Source of the DNA: Closterium sp. NIES-65
Lineage: Eukaryota; Streptophyta; Zygnematophyceae; Desmidiales; Closteriaceae
DNA: 64,000 nt
Direction: 5' to 3'
NCBI GenBank assembly: GCA_948144175.1
Contig: CANXME010002576.1
Span: 120,072 to 184,071, forward strand
Part shown: piece by piece, positions 23,302-34,943 of the stretch
Layout of the letters: each line of letters opens with the position of its first letter
How positions within the stretch are numbered: the first letter of the stretch is position 1
Notes under the pieces: model-generated
Database searches by the model: none
What the model was told of the DNA's origin: nothing
What the model saw: the letters and a program-made list of their open reading frames with translations, nothing else
Program-made: the position numbers and the translations under genes

Positions 23302-25087
23302 TTTCGAGCTTTGTGACTACACATGATGCCCAGCCACTGCGCGCGAATTTGCCTTGTACATTTCAGAAACTCTACACCCGTGTTTTTTTTCCCACTCAGC
23401 TGCACCCAGGTTATAGGCACGCGGATCAACTTGCATTTGGGCGAGGAAACGCCAAAGTATGAATCTTAGGCGCAAAACAAACCATGCTGACCCGGTAGGT
23501 TCTTGTTTCTTGGCCAGAAACAAGCATAAACCCAAAACCCTGAACTGACAACAACACAGGCGCACCAGCACTGTTTTGGAAAAAACAAACGCGTTACAAC
23601 CTGTGTTTTTTAGAAGCACCTCAACACCCTGGCGAAATGGAACGAACCAGGCGAAATGCCTAAAACGTTTAAGAGCAGAAAGAACAACCCAATTACGGGA
23701 AATCAAACGGAAATCAAGTGTATTACAGCCTGGCGTCTCGACACCCCTTCTCGCCTCTCTGAACCATTGAAAACTGAACAAGCACCAATCTTTCGCCCCC
23801 TTGCACAGTGTTTCGGTCTTTTGAACATGGAAATTGCGACTTGTGCACAGTGCTGCCCCACTGTCGGTCTCGGCAGCCAGCTCAGGCTCTCATGCTTGTG
23901 TGGCCCTTCCCCAGCCTGGTCCTCTATTGATGATCAATATCCCCCCTTCCTGGTACACAAGATGCCCAACCCACGGTGGCAAGACGAACACCTACAGCGT
24001 GAAGGTCAGCGAACAGTTTCACCAATGTGGAACCTTTCCCGAACCAGACAGGAGACTGTGGTCCTCTAAACGGACCCTTACACAGGCCCTGAGCCAAGAA
24101 GTGTCCTGCATTCCATTCATGCCTTCCACCAAGGGATCTTGACGCCCATTGCAGCTACTCCGTTACTTTCACACGGATTTGTCTGGTTGTTTGCATTCCA
24201 ATGTGTTAATGTGCGTTAATAAGCGGTGTTGAACCCACGCGAACCGCAAGTACCAACGCGTTCGACATCCAACCGAGCTAGGTCCTCAGCCCATGCTCAC
24301 CGTTCTTGCAGCTCCTACAAACGGAGCTGATAGTGTGAGTTCTCTCCGTTCTTGCAGCACTATGTGCTCTCCGTTCTTGCAGCTCCTACAAACTTGCTCA
24401 CCATTCCACATCACCTGATTTAACGCGCAGCGCTCCTTACACAAATTCCGTTTTTTTTGCGGTGACAGTGCCTTCTACGAAACCTCCTCAAAACTGCCCT
24501 GTCGTTCCGTCAGTACCTTATTCCAGTCGCACGAGCCTGCCCTACACGCCAGCGGCAGCATAGATTACCTTTGATCGAGGTTTTTTATTTCACTCAGGAA
24601 GGGATTAGCTGTTTAAAAACAGCACGTATCTGATTTCTAGCGCTGCAACTGCTAAACGAGAAATAGTAGGCTCGAGTCAAAATCGTTCCTGTGTTTTCCG
24701 GGCTGATCGGCCGCATCGAGTTGACGTCTTTTGTACTACTCCCGATTTCAGGAGTTAGTAGCTTCTGACATCACGAGGGATTTTCCTCCCCGTTACTACC
24801 GTCTACGAAAGTTGCTATCTAGCTGAGCGTCTTAGTTACTCCGCTGCATACGATCTGCGAAGGCGTACTTCTCCTCACAGCTCGATAGACTTCACGAGTT
24901 CAGAATGACGATTAATCAGCCGAGCAGCTGCACGCCAGGAACCACCCAAGCATCATCAAAGCGCCGCCGGTCATTGCAGCGGGCTTACGAGGCTTCAGAA
25001 CCTTCACCTGCGCTTAGGATGATTCCTTTCGAGGCGCGAGATCATTCTCATCACACGGCCCTTCCAGCTTCAGAACCCTTACCTGCC
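23302..25087. other. Intergenic region upstream of LRR gene 2
   Basis: No gene supported. CCGTTCTTGCAG recurs three times at 24300-24385. Near 24989 and 25068 a short stretch (CTTCAGAACC-T-ACCTG) is duplicated. An in-frame upstream ATG at 24905 exists. Confidence 0.4.
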
Positions 25088-28000
25088 ATGGCATCCCGGA
25101 CCCTCGCTTCTTGTCGAGTTGCGCTAATCGCGGCGTCAATCGCGCTGCTTGTGATGCTCGCTGGAATCCCATCAACGGCTGCCGTCGCACCTGCGCCAGT
25201 TGCGGTGCACTCGAGCATGTGTAAGCGCCAACTCCTCCGTCCCTCTCTCCGTCCCCACTCTCCATCCCTCCGTCCCCTCTCCATCCCCACTCTCCATCCC
25301 CACTCTCCATCCCCCACTCGACCGTGCGGAAGCTCCCCGCTCGCTCCCGGGCTCCTTCTACCCGCTTCCCGTTTTCCGTCCACCTCTTCGATCCCCCGCT
25401 CCGTTTCCCCCGTGCCGTTCCCCCCTCTCCGTCCCGCTCTGCGCCCCCCTCCCTGCTCCCCTGGTTCCTTCCGCGCACGTCCCAGATTACACGCCCCAGC
25501 CTCCCCCCTTCGCCAGTTCTTTCCGCCTGCTTTCCGGTCTCTCCCTCCTCTCACATTCCCCCACCGCTCCCAGACTCTCCCCCCTTCCCTTCCGCAACCC
25601 CCGGCCTCCCCCCTTTTTCTCCTCCTCTCTCTTCCCCTTCCTTCCACCTTCCTCCCCTCTCCCCAACCCCCCTCACTTCTCAACTCCGCTAACTAGCCTT
25701 TTCGGCTCACCCTCTCTGTTGTAACTCTCTGGTTTTCCGCCCTTCGTTTCCGCAGTCCAACCGCTAAGCGCACTGGGCAAGGCGTTGCGAGTGCCGAGCA
25801 GCTATGGTTGGTTGGGCACGCGCGAGTGCAACGACGGGTGGACGGGCGTCGTGTGCGACGCGGACGGCAAGCCGATTTCGATGTGCGTATTAGTTTTGAG
25901 TTTGCTTCGACAGTAGTGCAGTTCGCTGAAAATGTGTGTCACGTCGTGAAGATTTTTGCGTTCACTAGCTACAATTAACAAATCGCTTACTGTTTGTTCC
26001 TGCCCTACAAATTAATCCGTCCATTTGTATATCCATCCCTCCATCTAACTATCCTTCCATCCGGTCATGCAGACAATTCAAGTCATCATTTAATGGAGGA
26101 TTCCTCTCTGCTGACGTCATCAAACTCACATCACTCAAATCTCTGTACGTTTCACATGATACAACCTTCTCGCACCATGTACTGTGCAAGGCAAGCTGGT
26201 TATAGGAGACTACTTCCCCTAGCGAAGGAGGAAGGTCCTGGGTATACTACATCCTGGATCCCATTTCTCATGTTTTATACTAGATAAATATGTATATTAT
26301 ATATGTATATATATATAAATCCCAAGTATCTAATCATGTACATTTATTCGTTTTTTGTGTATCCTATTATGCACTGTATGCAGGCTTCTTGACCAGGTGA
26401 ACATCGGGGGCTTGATTCCAGCAGGCATGGATAGCCTTCAGCTTCTCACCTCGCTGTAAGCCTCAGCGCATTCGTTATAAGCACATGCCGCTCAGTCAGA
26501 TCACGTGCCATCTGTTGCAGTCACACACTGTTGAATACTCGCGCTCACCACCCTTTCCCCCAACCCCCGTTCTCTCCCCCCCTCTCTTTTTCCGCCTTCC
26601 GCCTTCCTCCTTCCCCCACTCCCCCCACGCAACACGCGCAGGTCTCTGAACGGAAAGTATTTAAGGGGGGAAGTCCCGCCTGCATTGGGAGAACTCACCA
26701 ACCTCGTGCATCTGTGAGTTCTGCCTCAGGTGCTGCCTCAGGTGCTGCCTCGGGTGCTGCCTCAGGTGCTGCCTCAGGTGCCTTGGTGCTGCGTGTTGCC
26801 TCAGGTGTTGTTTTCATTTGGTCCATCAGGTGGTTGCAGTTTCACTTCCCAGGTTCACTTACCAAGTCCCACTCTGTTTTCGATTCCTCAGCCTCCTTAC
26901 ACTCTTGCTCACCCCTCTCCGCCCCTCTCCACCCCACGCTATCCCTGGCAGGTCCATCAAGGGCGGCGATCTCTTCGGCGGTCTCCCAGAGGAGCTCAGC
27001 TCTCTCACGCGCCTCATCCACCTGTGAGTGCCTCGCAGCAGTGCGCGTGTGCTCATTTGTTTGTGTGTGTATGCACATACTTGTGCGTGTGCGTGTGCGT
27101 GTGCGTGTGCGTGTGCGTGTGCGTGTGCTTGTGCGTGTGCTTGTGCGTGTGCGTGTGCTTGTGCTTGTGCGTGTGCGTGTGCTTGTGCTTCCGCCCTCAC
27201 TCCTTTCAGCCCCTCTGTTCGGCCAGACACTCAAATCCAAAGAGACCATCTCAACACATTCTCCCACCCCCCTCCCTCCCTCCCTCCCTCCCTCCCCCCA
27301 GCGCCATGGGCTCAAAGCCCTCCTTCGACCAGCTCACCAACGTACGAGGACCCCTTCCTGACATTGGGAATCCCCCAATCACCCCCCCATCTCGTCTCCC
27401 CCATCCCCCCCAATCTCGTCCCCCCATCCCTCCCCTTTCCCCTCCCCCCAGCGCCATCGGCTCCAAGCCCTCCTTCGACCAGCTCACCAACGTACGAGGA
27501 CCCCTTCCTGACATTGGGAATCCCCCAATCACCCCCCCATCTCGTCTCCCCCATCCCCCCCAATCTCGTCCCCCCATCCCTCCCCTTTCCCCTCCCCCCA
27601 GCGCCATCGGCTCCAAGCCCTCCTTCGACCAGCTCACCAACGTACGAGGACCCCTTCCTGACATTGGGAATCCCCCAATCACCCCCCCATCTCGTCTCCC
27701 CCATCCCCCCCAATCTCGTCCCCCCATCCCTCCCCTTTCCCCTCCCCCCAGCGCCATCGGCTCCAAGCCCTCCTTCGACCAGCTCACCAACGTACGAGGA
27801 CCCCTTCCTGACATTGGGAATCCCCCAATCACCCCCCCATCTCGTCTCCCCCATCCCCCCCAATCTCGTCCCCCCATCCCTCCCCTTTCCCCTCCCCCCA
27901 GCGCCATCGGCTCCAAGCCCTCCTTCGACCAGCTCACCAACGTACGAGGACCCCTTCCTGACATTGGGAATCCCCCAATCACCCCCCCATCTCGTCTCCC

Positions 28001-31000
28001 CCATCCCCCCCAATCTCGTCCCCCCATCCCTCCCCTTTCCCCTCCCCCCAGCGCCATCGGCTCCAAGCCCTCCTTCGACCAGCTCACCAACGTACGAGGA
28101 CCCCTTCCTGACATTGGGAATCCCCCAATCACCCCCCCATCTCGTCTCCCCCATCCCCCCCAATCTCGTCCCCCCATCCCTCCCCTTTCCCCTCCCCCCA
28201 GCGCCATCGGCTCCAAGCCCTCCTTCGACCAGCTCACCAACGTACGAGGACCCCTTCCTGACATTGGGAATCCCCCAATCACCCCCCCATCTCGTCTCCC
28301 CCATCCCCCCCAATCTCGTCCCCCCATCCCTCCCCTTTCCCCTCCCCCCAGCGCCATCGGCTCCAAGCCCTCCTTCGACCAGCTCACCAACGTACGAGGA
28401 CCCCTTCCTGACATTGGGAATCCCCCAATCACCCCCCCATCTCGTCTCCCCCATCCCCCCCAATCTCGTCCCCCCATCCCTCCCCTTTCCCCTCCCCCCA
28501 GCGCCATCGGCTCCAAGCCCTCCTTCGACCAGCTCACCAACGTACGAGGACCCCTTCCTGACATTGGGAATCCCCCAATCACCCCCCCATCTCGTCTCCC
28601 CCATCCCCCCCAATCTCGTCCCCCCATCCCTCCCCTTTCCCCTCCCCCCAGCGCCATCGGCTCCAAGCCCTCCTTCGACCAGCTCACCAACGTACGAGGA
28701 CCCCTTCCTGACATTGGGAATCCCCCAATCACCCCCCCATCTCGTCTCCCCCATCCCCCCCAATCTCGTCCCCCCATCCCTCCCCTTTCCCCTCCCCCCA
28801 GCGCCATCGGCTCCAAGCCCTCCTTCGACCAGCTCACCAACGTACGAGGACCCCTTCCTGACATTGGGAATCCCCCAATCACCCCCCCATCTCGTCTCCC
28901 CCATCCCCCCCAATCTCGTCCCCCCATCCCTCCCCTTTCCCCTCCCCCCAGCGCCATCGGCTCCAAGCCCTCCTTCGACCAGCTCACCAACGTACGAGGA
29001 CCCCTTCCTGACATTGGGAATCCCCCAATCACCCCCCCATCTCGTCTCCCCCATCCCCCCCAATCTCGTCCCCCCATCCCTCCCCTTTCCCCTCCCCCCA
29101 GCGCCATCGGCTCCAAGCCCTCCTTCGACCAGCTCACCAACGTACGAGGACCCCTTCCTGACATTGGGAATCCCCCAATCACCCCCCCATCTCGTCTCCC
29201 CCATCCCCCCCAATCTCGTCCCCCCATCCCTCCCCTTTCCCCTCCCCCCAGCGCCATCGGCTCCAAGCCCTCCTTCGACCAGCTCACCAACGTACGAGGA
29301 CCCCTTCCTGACATTGGGAATCCCCCAATCACCCCCCCATCTCGTCTCCCCCATCCCCCCCAATCTCGTCCCCCCATCCCTCCCCTTTCCCCTCCCCCCA
29401 GCGCCATCGGCTCCAAGCCCTCCTTCGACCAGCTCACCAACGTACGAGGACCCCTTCCTGACATTGGGAATCCCCCAATCACCCCCCCATCTCGTCTCCC
29501 CCATCCCCCCCAATCTCGTCCCCCCATCCCTCCCCTTTCCCCTCCCCCCAGCGCCATCGGCTCCAAGCCCTCCTTCGACCAGCTCACCAACGTACGAGGA
29601 CCCCTTCCTGACATTGGGAATCCCCCAATCACCCCCCCATCTCGTCTCCCCCATCCCCCCCAATCTCGTCCCCCCATCCCTCCCCTCTCCCCTCCCCCCA
29701 GCGCCATCGGCTCCAAGCCCTCCTTTAGCCAGCTCACCAACATTCGAGGACCCCTTCCTGACATTGGGAATCCCCCAATCACCCCCCCATCTCGTCTCCC
29801 CCATCCCCCCCAATCTCGTCCCCCCATCCCTCCCCTCTCCCCTCCCCCCAGCGCCATCGGCTCCAAGCCCTCCTTTAGCCAGCTCACCAACATTCGAGGA
29901 CCCCTCCCTGCTGCCTACTCAACCCTCGTGGCCCTACAGTACCTGTAAGCCCTCCTCCCCCACCCCACCCCACCCCACCCCACCCCACCCCACCCCACCC
30001 CCCCCTACCACCCCTCCTTTCCTGCCGCCTGCTCAGCCCTCGTTTCCCTACAGTACCTGTAAGCCCTCCCCCTCCCCCACCTCCTCCCCCCCGCCTTGCC
30101 ACGCGTACTCAACCCTCGTGGCCAGTACTTTTGAGTCGACTCAAAAGTCAGCTCAACCCTCGTGGCCCTACAGTACCTCAGAGTCCTCATTTGTCCTTCC
30201 TGTAAGCCCCACCCTTTATTCTTTCCCCCTCTTCCCTCATCCCCCGTTATTCTTTCCCCCTCTTCCCTCATCCCCCGTTATTCTTTCCCCCTCTTCCCTC
30301 ATCCCCCTTTATTCTTTCCCCTCTTCCCTCATCCCCCTTTATTCTTTCCCCCTCTTCCCTCATCCCCCTTTATTCTTTCCCCCTCTTCCCTCATCCCCCT
30401 TTATTCTTTCCCCCTCTTCCCTCATCCCCCTTTATTCTTTCCCCCTCTTCCCTCATCCCCCTTTATTCTTTCCCCCTCTTCCCTCATCCCCCTTTATTCT
30501 TTCCCCTCTTCCCTCATCCCCCTTTATTCTTTCCCCCTCTTCCCTCATCCCCCTTTATTCTTTCCCCCTCTTCCCTCATCCCCCTTTAGTCTTTCCCCCT
30601 CTTCCCTCATCCCCCTTTATTCTTTCCCCCTCTTCCCTCATCCCCCTTGATTCTTTCCCCCTCTTCCCTCATCTCCCTTTATTCTTTCCCCCTCTTCCCT
30701 CATCCCCCTTTATTCTTTCCCCCTCTTCCCTCATCCCCCTTTATTCTTTCCCCCTCTTCCCTCATCCCCCTTTAGTCTTTCCCCCTCTTCCCTCATCCCC
30801 CTTTATTCTTTCCCCCTCTTCCCTCATCCCCCTTTATTCTTTCCCCCTCTTCCCTCATCCCCCTTTATTCTTTCCCCCTCTTCCCTCATCCCCCTTTATT
30901 CTTTCCCCCTCTTCCCTCATCCCCCTTTAGTCTTTCCCCCTCTTCCCTCATCCCCCTTTATTCTTTCCCCCTCTTCCCTCATCCCCCTTGATTCTTTCCC

Positions 31001-33330
31001 CCTCTTCCCTCATCCCCCTTTATTCTTTCCCCCTCTTCCCTCATCCCCCTTTATTCTTTCCCCCTCTTCCCTCATCCCCCTTTAGGGTTTCACATCAGTG
31101 CACAAAAGTCCCACTTCCCCCTCTTCCTTATTAGTATACACTGTCAGATCTACCCGCTGCTGTCCTGTCAGCCCTACCCGCTGCCGTCCTGTCAGCCCTA
31201 CCCACTACCGTCCCGTCAGCCCTACCCTCTACCATCCCGTCTGCCCTACCCACTACCATCCTGTCTTTTCTGCCCTTGGCAACACCACCCACCCATGAGT
31301 ACTACCCATTCCCACTCACTCTCCCGCTCCCCCCATTCCTGAACCCATCTCTGCAGCGACCTGGGCTTTAATCGCCTCTCAGGCCCGATCCCCGACTCCT
31401 GGGGTGCTCTCCAGAGCCTCTTCTACCTGTGAGCAGCTCTCTGCCTTTTGCAGACAATTGTGCTCTCTTTTCTTTCTTTTCTTTCTTTTCTTTCTTTCTT
31501 TTTTTTTGTTTCTTTCTTCTTTGAGAAATCTCAAAAGTGCTCTCCGGAGCCTCTTCTACCTGTGAGCAGCTCTCTGCCTTGCTTTCTGTGCTCACTTTGT
31601 GCTCTTTTTAGTGTAGTCGGCTACGTCGCGCACAGTACGAGTCGTGCTTGTAATGAGTACAACAAGACAATCACGTGCCTGCTGAGTGCTCACATGCTCC
31701 GTGCCGTGCCACCCCCGCCACCCCCGCCACCACCGCCACCACCGCCACCACCGCCACCACTGCCACCACTGCCACCACCGCCACCACTGCCACCACTGCC
31801 ACCACTGCCACCACTGCCACCACCGCCACCGCCGCCACCACCGCCACCACTGCCACCACTGCCACCACTGCCACCACTGCCACCACTGCCACCACTGCCA
31901 CCACTGCCACCACTGCCTGCCACCACTGCCACCACTGCCACCACTGCCACCACCGCCACCACTGCCACCACTGCCACCACCGCCACCACTGCCACCACCG
32001 CCACCACCGCCACCACCGCCACCACCGCCACCACTGCCACCACTGCCACCACCGCCACCACCGTCACCACTGCAACAACTGCCATGACCTTACATCACAA
32101 CTCGCTGCTCTCTCAGCCAATACCTTGAATCAGTTTTCTCACTTTTCTCACTTTCCTCACTTTCACCTTTCTCACTTTTCTCACTTTTCTTCACACCCCC
32201 ATTTCCATCTCTCTTTTGGCAGGTCCATGCCCAGCAACCTGCTCTCTCACCACATCCCCACGGCTGTTGCCAGCCTTCCCCATCTGGACTACGTGTGAGT
32301 GTTACCCGCCCCGTTTGGTCTATGTGTGTGTGTTACCCTGCCCCATCTGGTCTACGTGTGAGTGTTACCCGCCCCTTTTGGTCTATGTGCGTGTGTTACC
32401 CTGCCCCATCTGGACTATGTGTGAGTGTTACCCTGCCCCATCTGGACTATGTGTGAGTGTTACCCTGCCCCATCTGGACTATGTGTGAGACTTACCCTGC
32501 CCCGTCTGGTCTATGTGTGAGCCTTACCCTTCCCCATGTTACCCTGCTCCATCTGGACCCCTGCTCCGTGCATGGCATCTGCATGCCATGCATGTGTAGT
32601 TGTTGCATGTGCACATGCATGTGTAGTTGTTGCATGTGCACATGCATGTGTAGTTGTTGCATGTGCACATGCATGTGTAGTTGTTGCATGTGCACATGCA
32701 TGTTCCTTATCGACCGTTTACTTTGTCTCACGCGTCCGCCCTCTCGTTCTTTCTCACTCTTCTGCTTCCCCCCTCCACAGAAATCTCGCCAACAACGCTC
32801 TATCCGGCGAAATACCCGCATTCTCAGACACAGTAGACCTCCTACACGTGCCCCGGAACCTCCACACTGGCAATCTTCCCCGCCTCCCGCTCCTCATCAC
32901 CTCCCTCTCCGTCGCCAACAATTTCCTCACGGGTCCCCTCCCGAACGTCTTCCCGCCGCAACTAAAATCTCTCGACCTCCGGAGGAACTATTTCGTTGGG
33001 TCCGTTCGGTTGCAGTTCGGGTTAAGTCCGGCTTCGGCAACGCCAATTTCGACGTGTACGAATATGAGACTTGCAGGAAATTGCTTGTCTTCGAAATCGG
33101 ACTGCGCGAATAGAAAAGGGCAACGCAGGCAGTACCGGCGCCGGAATTTGTGCGGGTCGTTCGGATGGAATTCAAAATCGACTTCTGGGACTCAGTGCGG
33201 AGGGTTGGGACAATGTCGGCCGCTTTCTATGAGACGTGGCTGGCGGAAAGCCATTCTTTGGACCTGCAGGTGTGATGCGGGTGCAAGGCCAGCAATTTTG
33301 AAGGGTTTTCAAACCTGTGTGAAAATGTAA
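25088..33330 (+). CDS. Secreted leucine-rich-repeat protein (LRR gene 2), paralogue of LRR gene 1
   Basis: Ten exons: 25088-25220, 25756-25882, 26073-26144, 26384-26455, 26642-26713, 26952-27023, 29852-29944, 31357-31428, 32223-32294, 32781-33330; all phases agree (444 residues). The ATG at 25088 (GCCATGGC context) gives a signal peptide like that of gene 1; an in-frame ATG at 24905 would add 61 residues. Exon 2 is the LRRNT_2 cap (YGWLGTREC..GWTGVVCD), the 72-nt exons each give one LRR, and the last exon has LRRs plus a Cys-rich end (CGGLGQC, WTCRCDAG). No membrane span or kinase. Exon 7 is the last unit of the 150-bp tandem array; if the first acceptor (27301) is used without internal splicing, one long exon 27302-29944 stays open in the same frame. 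Confidence 0.72.
26714..26800. repeat. 12-bp minisatellite GCTGCCTCAGGT
   Basis: About six tandem copies directly after the exon 5 donor. Confidence 0.8.
27075..27190. repeat. GTGTGC-type microsatellite
   Basis: Hexamer GTGCGT/GTGCTT array of about 18 units in intron 6 of LRR gene 2. Confidence 0.9.
27301..29944 (+). repeat. 150-bp exon-bearing tandem array, 18 units
   Basis: Units start at 27301 and every 150 bp to 29851. Units 2 to 16 look identical. Each carries a C-rich tract, an AG acceptor and the start of an LRR exon (AIGSKPSF-QLTN-RGPLP) before jumping to the next unit. In units 1-16 the exon reads AACGTACGAGG, offering a GT; the last two units read AACATTCGAGG and only the last is followed by a full exon end and CTGTAAGC donor. 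Since 150 is a multiple of 3, four of six frames stay open for over 2.4 kb. Confidence 0.95.
30030..30205 (+). pseudogene. Shadow copies of the end of exon 7, one pair split by a palindrome
   Basis: The 3' end of exon 7 (CTCAACCCTCGTGGCC-TACAGTACCTGTAAG) recurs in whole or part at 30030-30065, 30105-30123 and 30150-30205. The last two are separated by the palindrome CTTTTGAGTCGACTCAAAAG (within 30127-30148). Confidence 0.75.
30215..31085. repeat. 31-bp pyrimidine minisatellite, about 28 units
   Basis: Tandem copies built on TTATTCTTTCCCCCTCTTCC followed by CTCATCCCCCT, in intron 7 of LRR gene 2; some units have TTTAGTC or TTGATTC variants and a few are one base shorter. Confidence 0.95.
31404..31590 (+). 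pseudogene. Shadow copy of the end of exon 8 next to a palindrome
   Basis: GTGCTCTCC-GAGCCTCTTC and the following donor recur at 31537, directly after TTTGAGAAATCTCAAAA (31520-31536). A TTTC-rich tract lies between the first copy and the palindrome. Confidence 0.7.
31706..32075. repeat. CCACCG/CCACTG trinucleotide-based array
   Basis: About 370 bp of (CCACYG)n-like sequence; open in most frames, so the apparent Pro/His/Thr/Val-only proteins are artefacts. Confidence 0.95.
32283..32520 (+). repeat. Tandem copies of the exon 9 end plus donor
   Basis: The last 15 nt of exon 9 with its donor (CATCTGGACTACGTGTGAGT) is repeated about seven times with variants, unit roughly 30 to 35 bp, so several potential 5' splice sites follow the real one. 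Confidence 0.8.
32580..32703. repeat. 30-bp minisatellite TGCATGTGTAGTTGTTGCAT
   Basis: Four near-identical units containing the internal palindrome TGCATGTGCACATGCA, in the last intron of LRR gene 2. Confidence 0.9.
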
Positions 33331-34943
33331 CTAATCCTTATCCTGTTTGGAACCATGCACTTGGCTTGGTAGAGTTTGTATTATGTGGTATGCATTAGGT
33401 GATGGAACCATGTACTTGGCTTGGTTGAGTTAGTACTTCATACTAGCGAATGTGTTGACTTAAAATGTGGGATTGTGGCGGAGCTGCAGTTCGCCTTGGC
33501 TGCCCAATCGAAGCCCTTCCCTCCGTCACATGGTCGCCTGTAATGTGCTGTTGCCAGGTCAGCTTTTCGCGATCCGACGTATGAGCGAATCAGCACGCAA
33601 GAAGCCCCACCTCACCCTTCGTTGTAGTCGTCACGCAAGAATGTCCCTAGTCTAATCAACGCCAGAGATTCAATTATTTTGGGCACTTGTTCAGCGCCGG
33701 TCAGGTCGAGAACTTGCCCCATTCCTGCCCCGACGAAGTTCCTTCCCCCCCATTTTCCCCGCCCCTCGGCGCATGCGTCGCGCTAAAAGTTCGGGAGCTC
33801 CGCGCCCCTCAATTCCACCCCACTGAGCTCATCAATCTTCCCCATTTTCGCGCAGCAGCTCACCTGCGGGCAAGAGCGGGAAGTCGGGCCGGATAGAAAA
33901 GAAAAGAAAGAGAAATGACTTGTGCCCAAGAAATGGCTGCTGCCTGCTTGTGTTTGCCTCGGTGATTTATTTCTAATAAGCACGCTTGGCGGTGTGCCAT
34001 GACGTGCTGGGACGTCACAAAGCAGTAAAATACGGTTCTTATATGTTGCCTGGTGTCTGGGAACGGTTGGGTGTTACGTCACCAGCTAATAATGTCCTTG
34101 AGCCCAGATTTCGTTTTTTTACAGCAGAGCGAAAGCGCATCCCAACTCAGCCTCCCAAGAAGCTTTGATAGAAGCTTCGTGCTTCAGCTTTTCGTGTTGT
34201 AGCCGCCCCCATAGCTCGTTCGCGTCACTGCTTATTTCCTGCTTAGTATATTTTTTTGGAGCTAATTGAGCCTGATCAGTCACGGTCACCGTCGCGTGGA
34301 CCGTCCTGTCGTGTGCGATATTTGCGGATCCATTATTCACGGATGAACGAATCTAGTGCGTCCGCGACACCACACCACGCCACGCCACTCCACACCGCAC
34401 CGCACCGCACCCCGGGGCGCAAAGTTCAGCGAGATCGAAGAACAAGCGTCGCGCGACGAGCAATAAGTGCCGAACGGATAGTTTCCTTTCGCCGTTGTGC
34501 GCGGTGCTTTTTGAATAAGGTCGAGCAGAGGGAATAAGGTGACCGGCGAACTGCATTACCTTTTTGGCGACCGTCGAGTCCGCTCGACAAGGTCTGAATT
34601 CGAGGGAGCCGCATTGGTCTGCTCCTTATACCTTCTCAGGCGTCAACCGTCGGCCGGATTGAACGGAGCATCTCAACAGCCGGATTTAACGAAAGACCAC
34701 GACGGCGTTCTGCGATGTTCGCGCCGCCTCGAGCATCGCTCCCCGATATCCCATCAACTCGCACGCGCCGTCGATCTATTATTTCTCGGGGATAGTCAGA
34801 AATCTGGGGACCAATAACGGATATATAGAAGCCGTCGTTATGTAACAAGCAGTTGGCGCGCAAAGTTTGCCACCAGATCCGCGTTACAATTCCAAAGCCA
34901 GTGTCAACACTCGTTCGCGTGTCAACTCTCGTGTCAACTCAGC
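33331..34943. other. Intergenic region between LRR gene 2 and the NAD+ carrier
   Basis: No gene supported. Short frames here show no domain. The part from about 34250 is likely the promoter and leader of the carrier gene. Confidence 0.4.

Noticed and set aside
23302-24300. Third copy of the GGCCC-GTTCGGCA MITE family
   Set aside because: Only scattered short similarities (for example CCCGAACCAGACA); no paired ends found.
25014-25683. Minus-strand Gly/Arg-rich frames opposite LRR gene 2 exon 1
   Set aside because: Shadows of the C-rich first intron.
27301-29944. CRISPR-like array
   Set aside because: Units are identical throughout without unique spacers, and the context is a plant LRR gene.
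26730-30930. Very long plus-strand frames (over 1000 codons) and 800-codon minus frames
   Set aside because: They arise because the 150-bp and 31-bp repeats lack stops; only pieces fitting LRR exons with splice sites are supported.
31671-32298. Val/Ala, Gly/Ser or His/Pro-only proteins on both strands
   Set aside because: Trinucleotide-repeat translations with no coding evidence.
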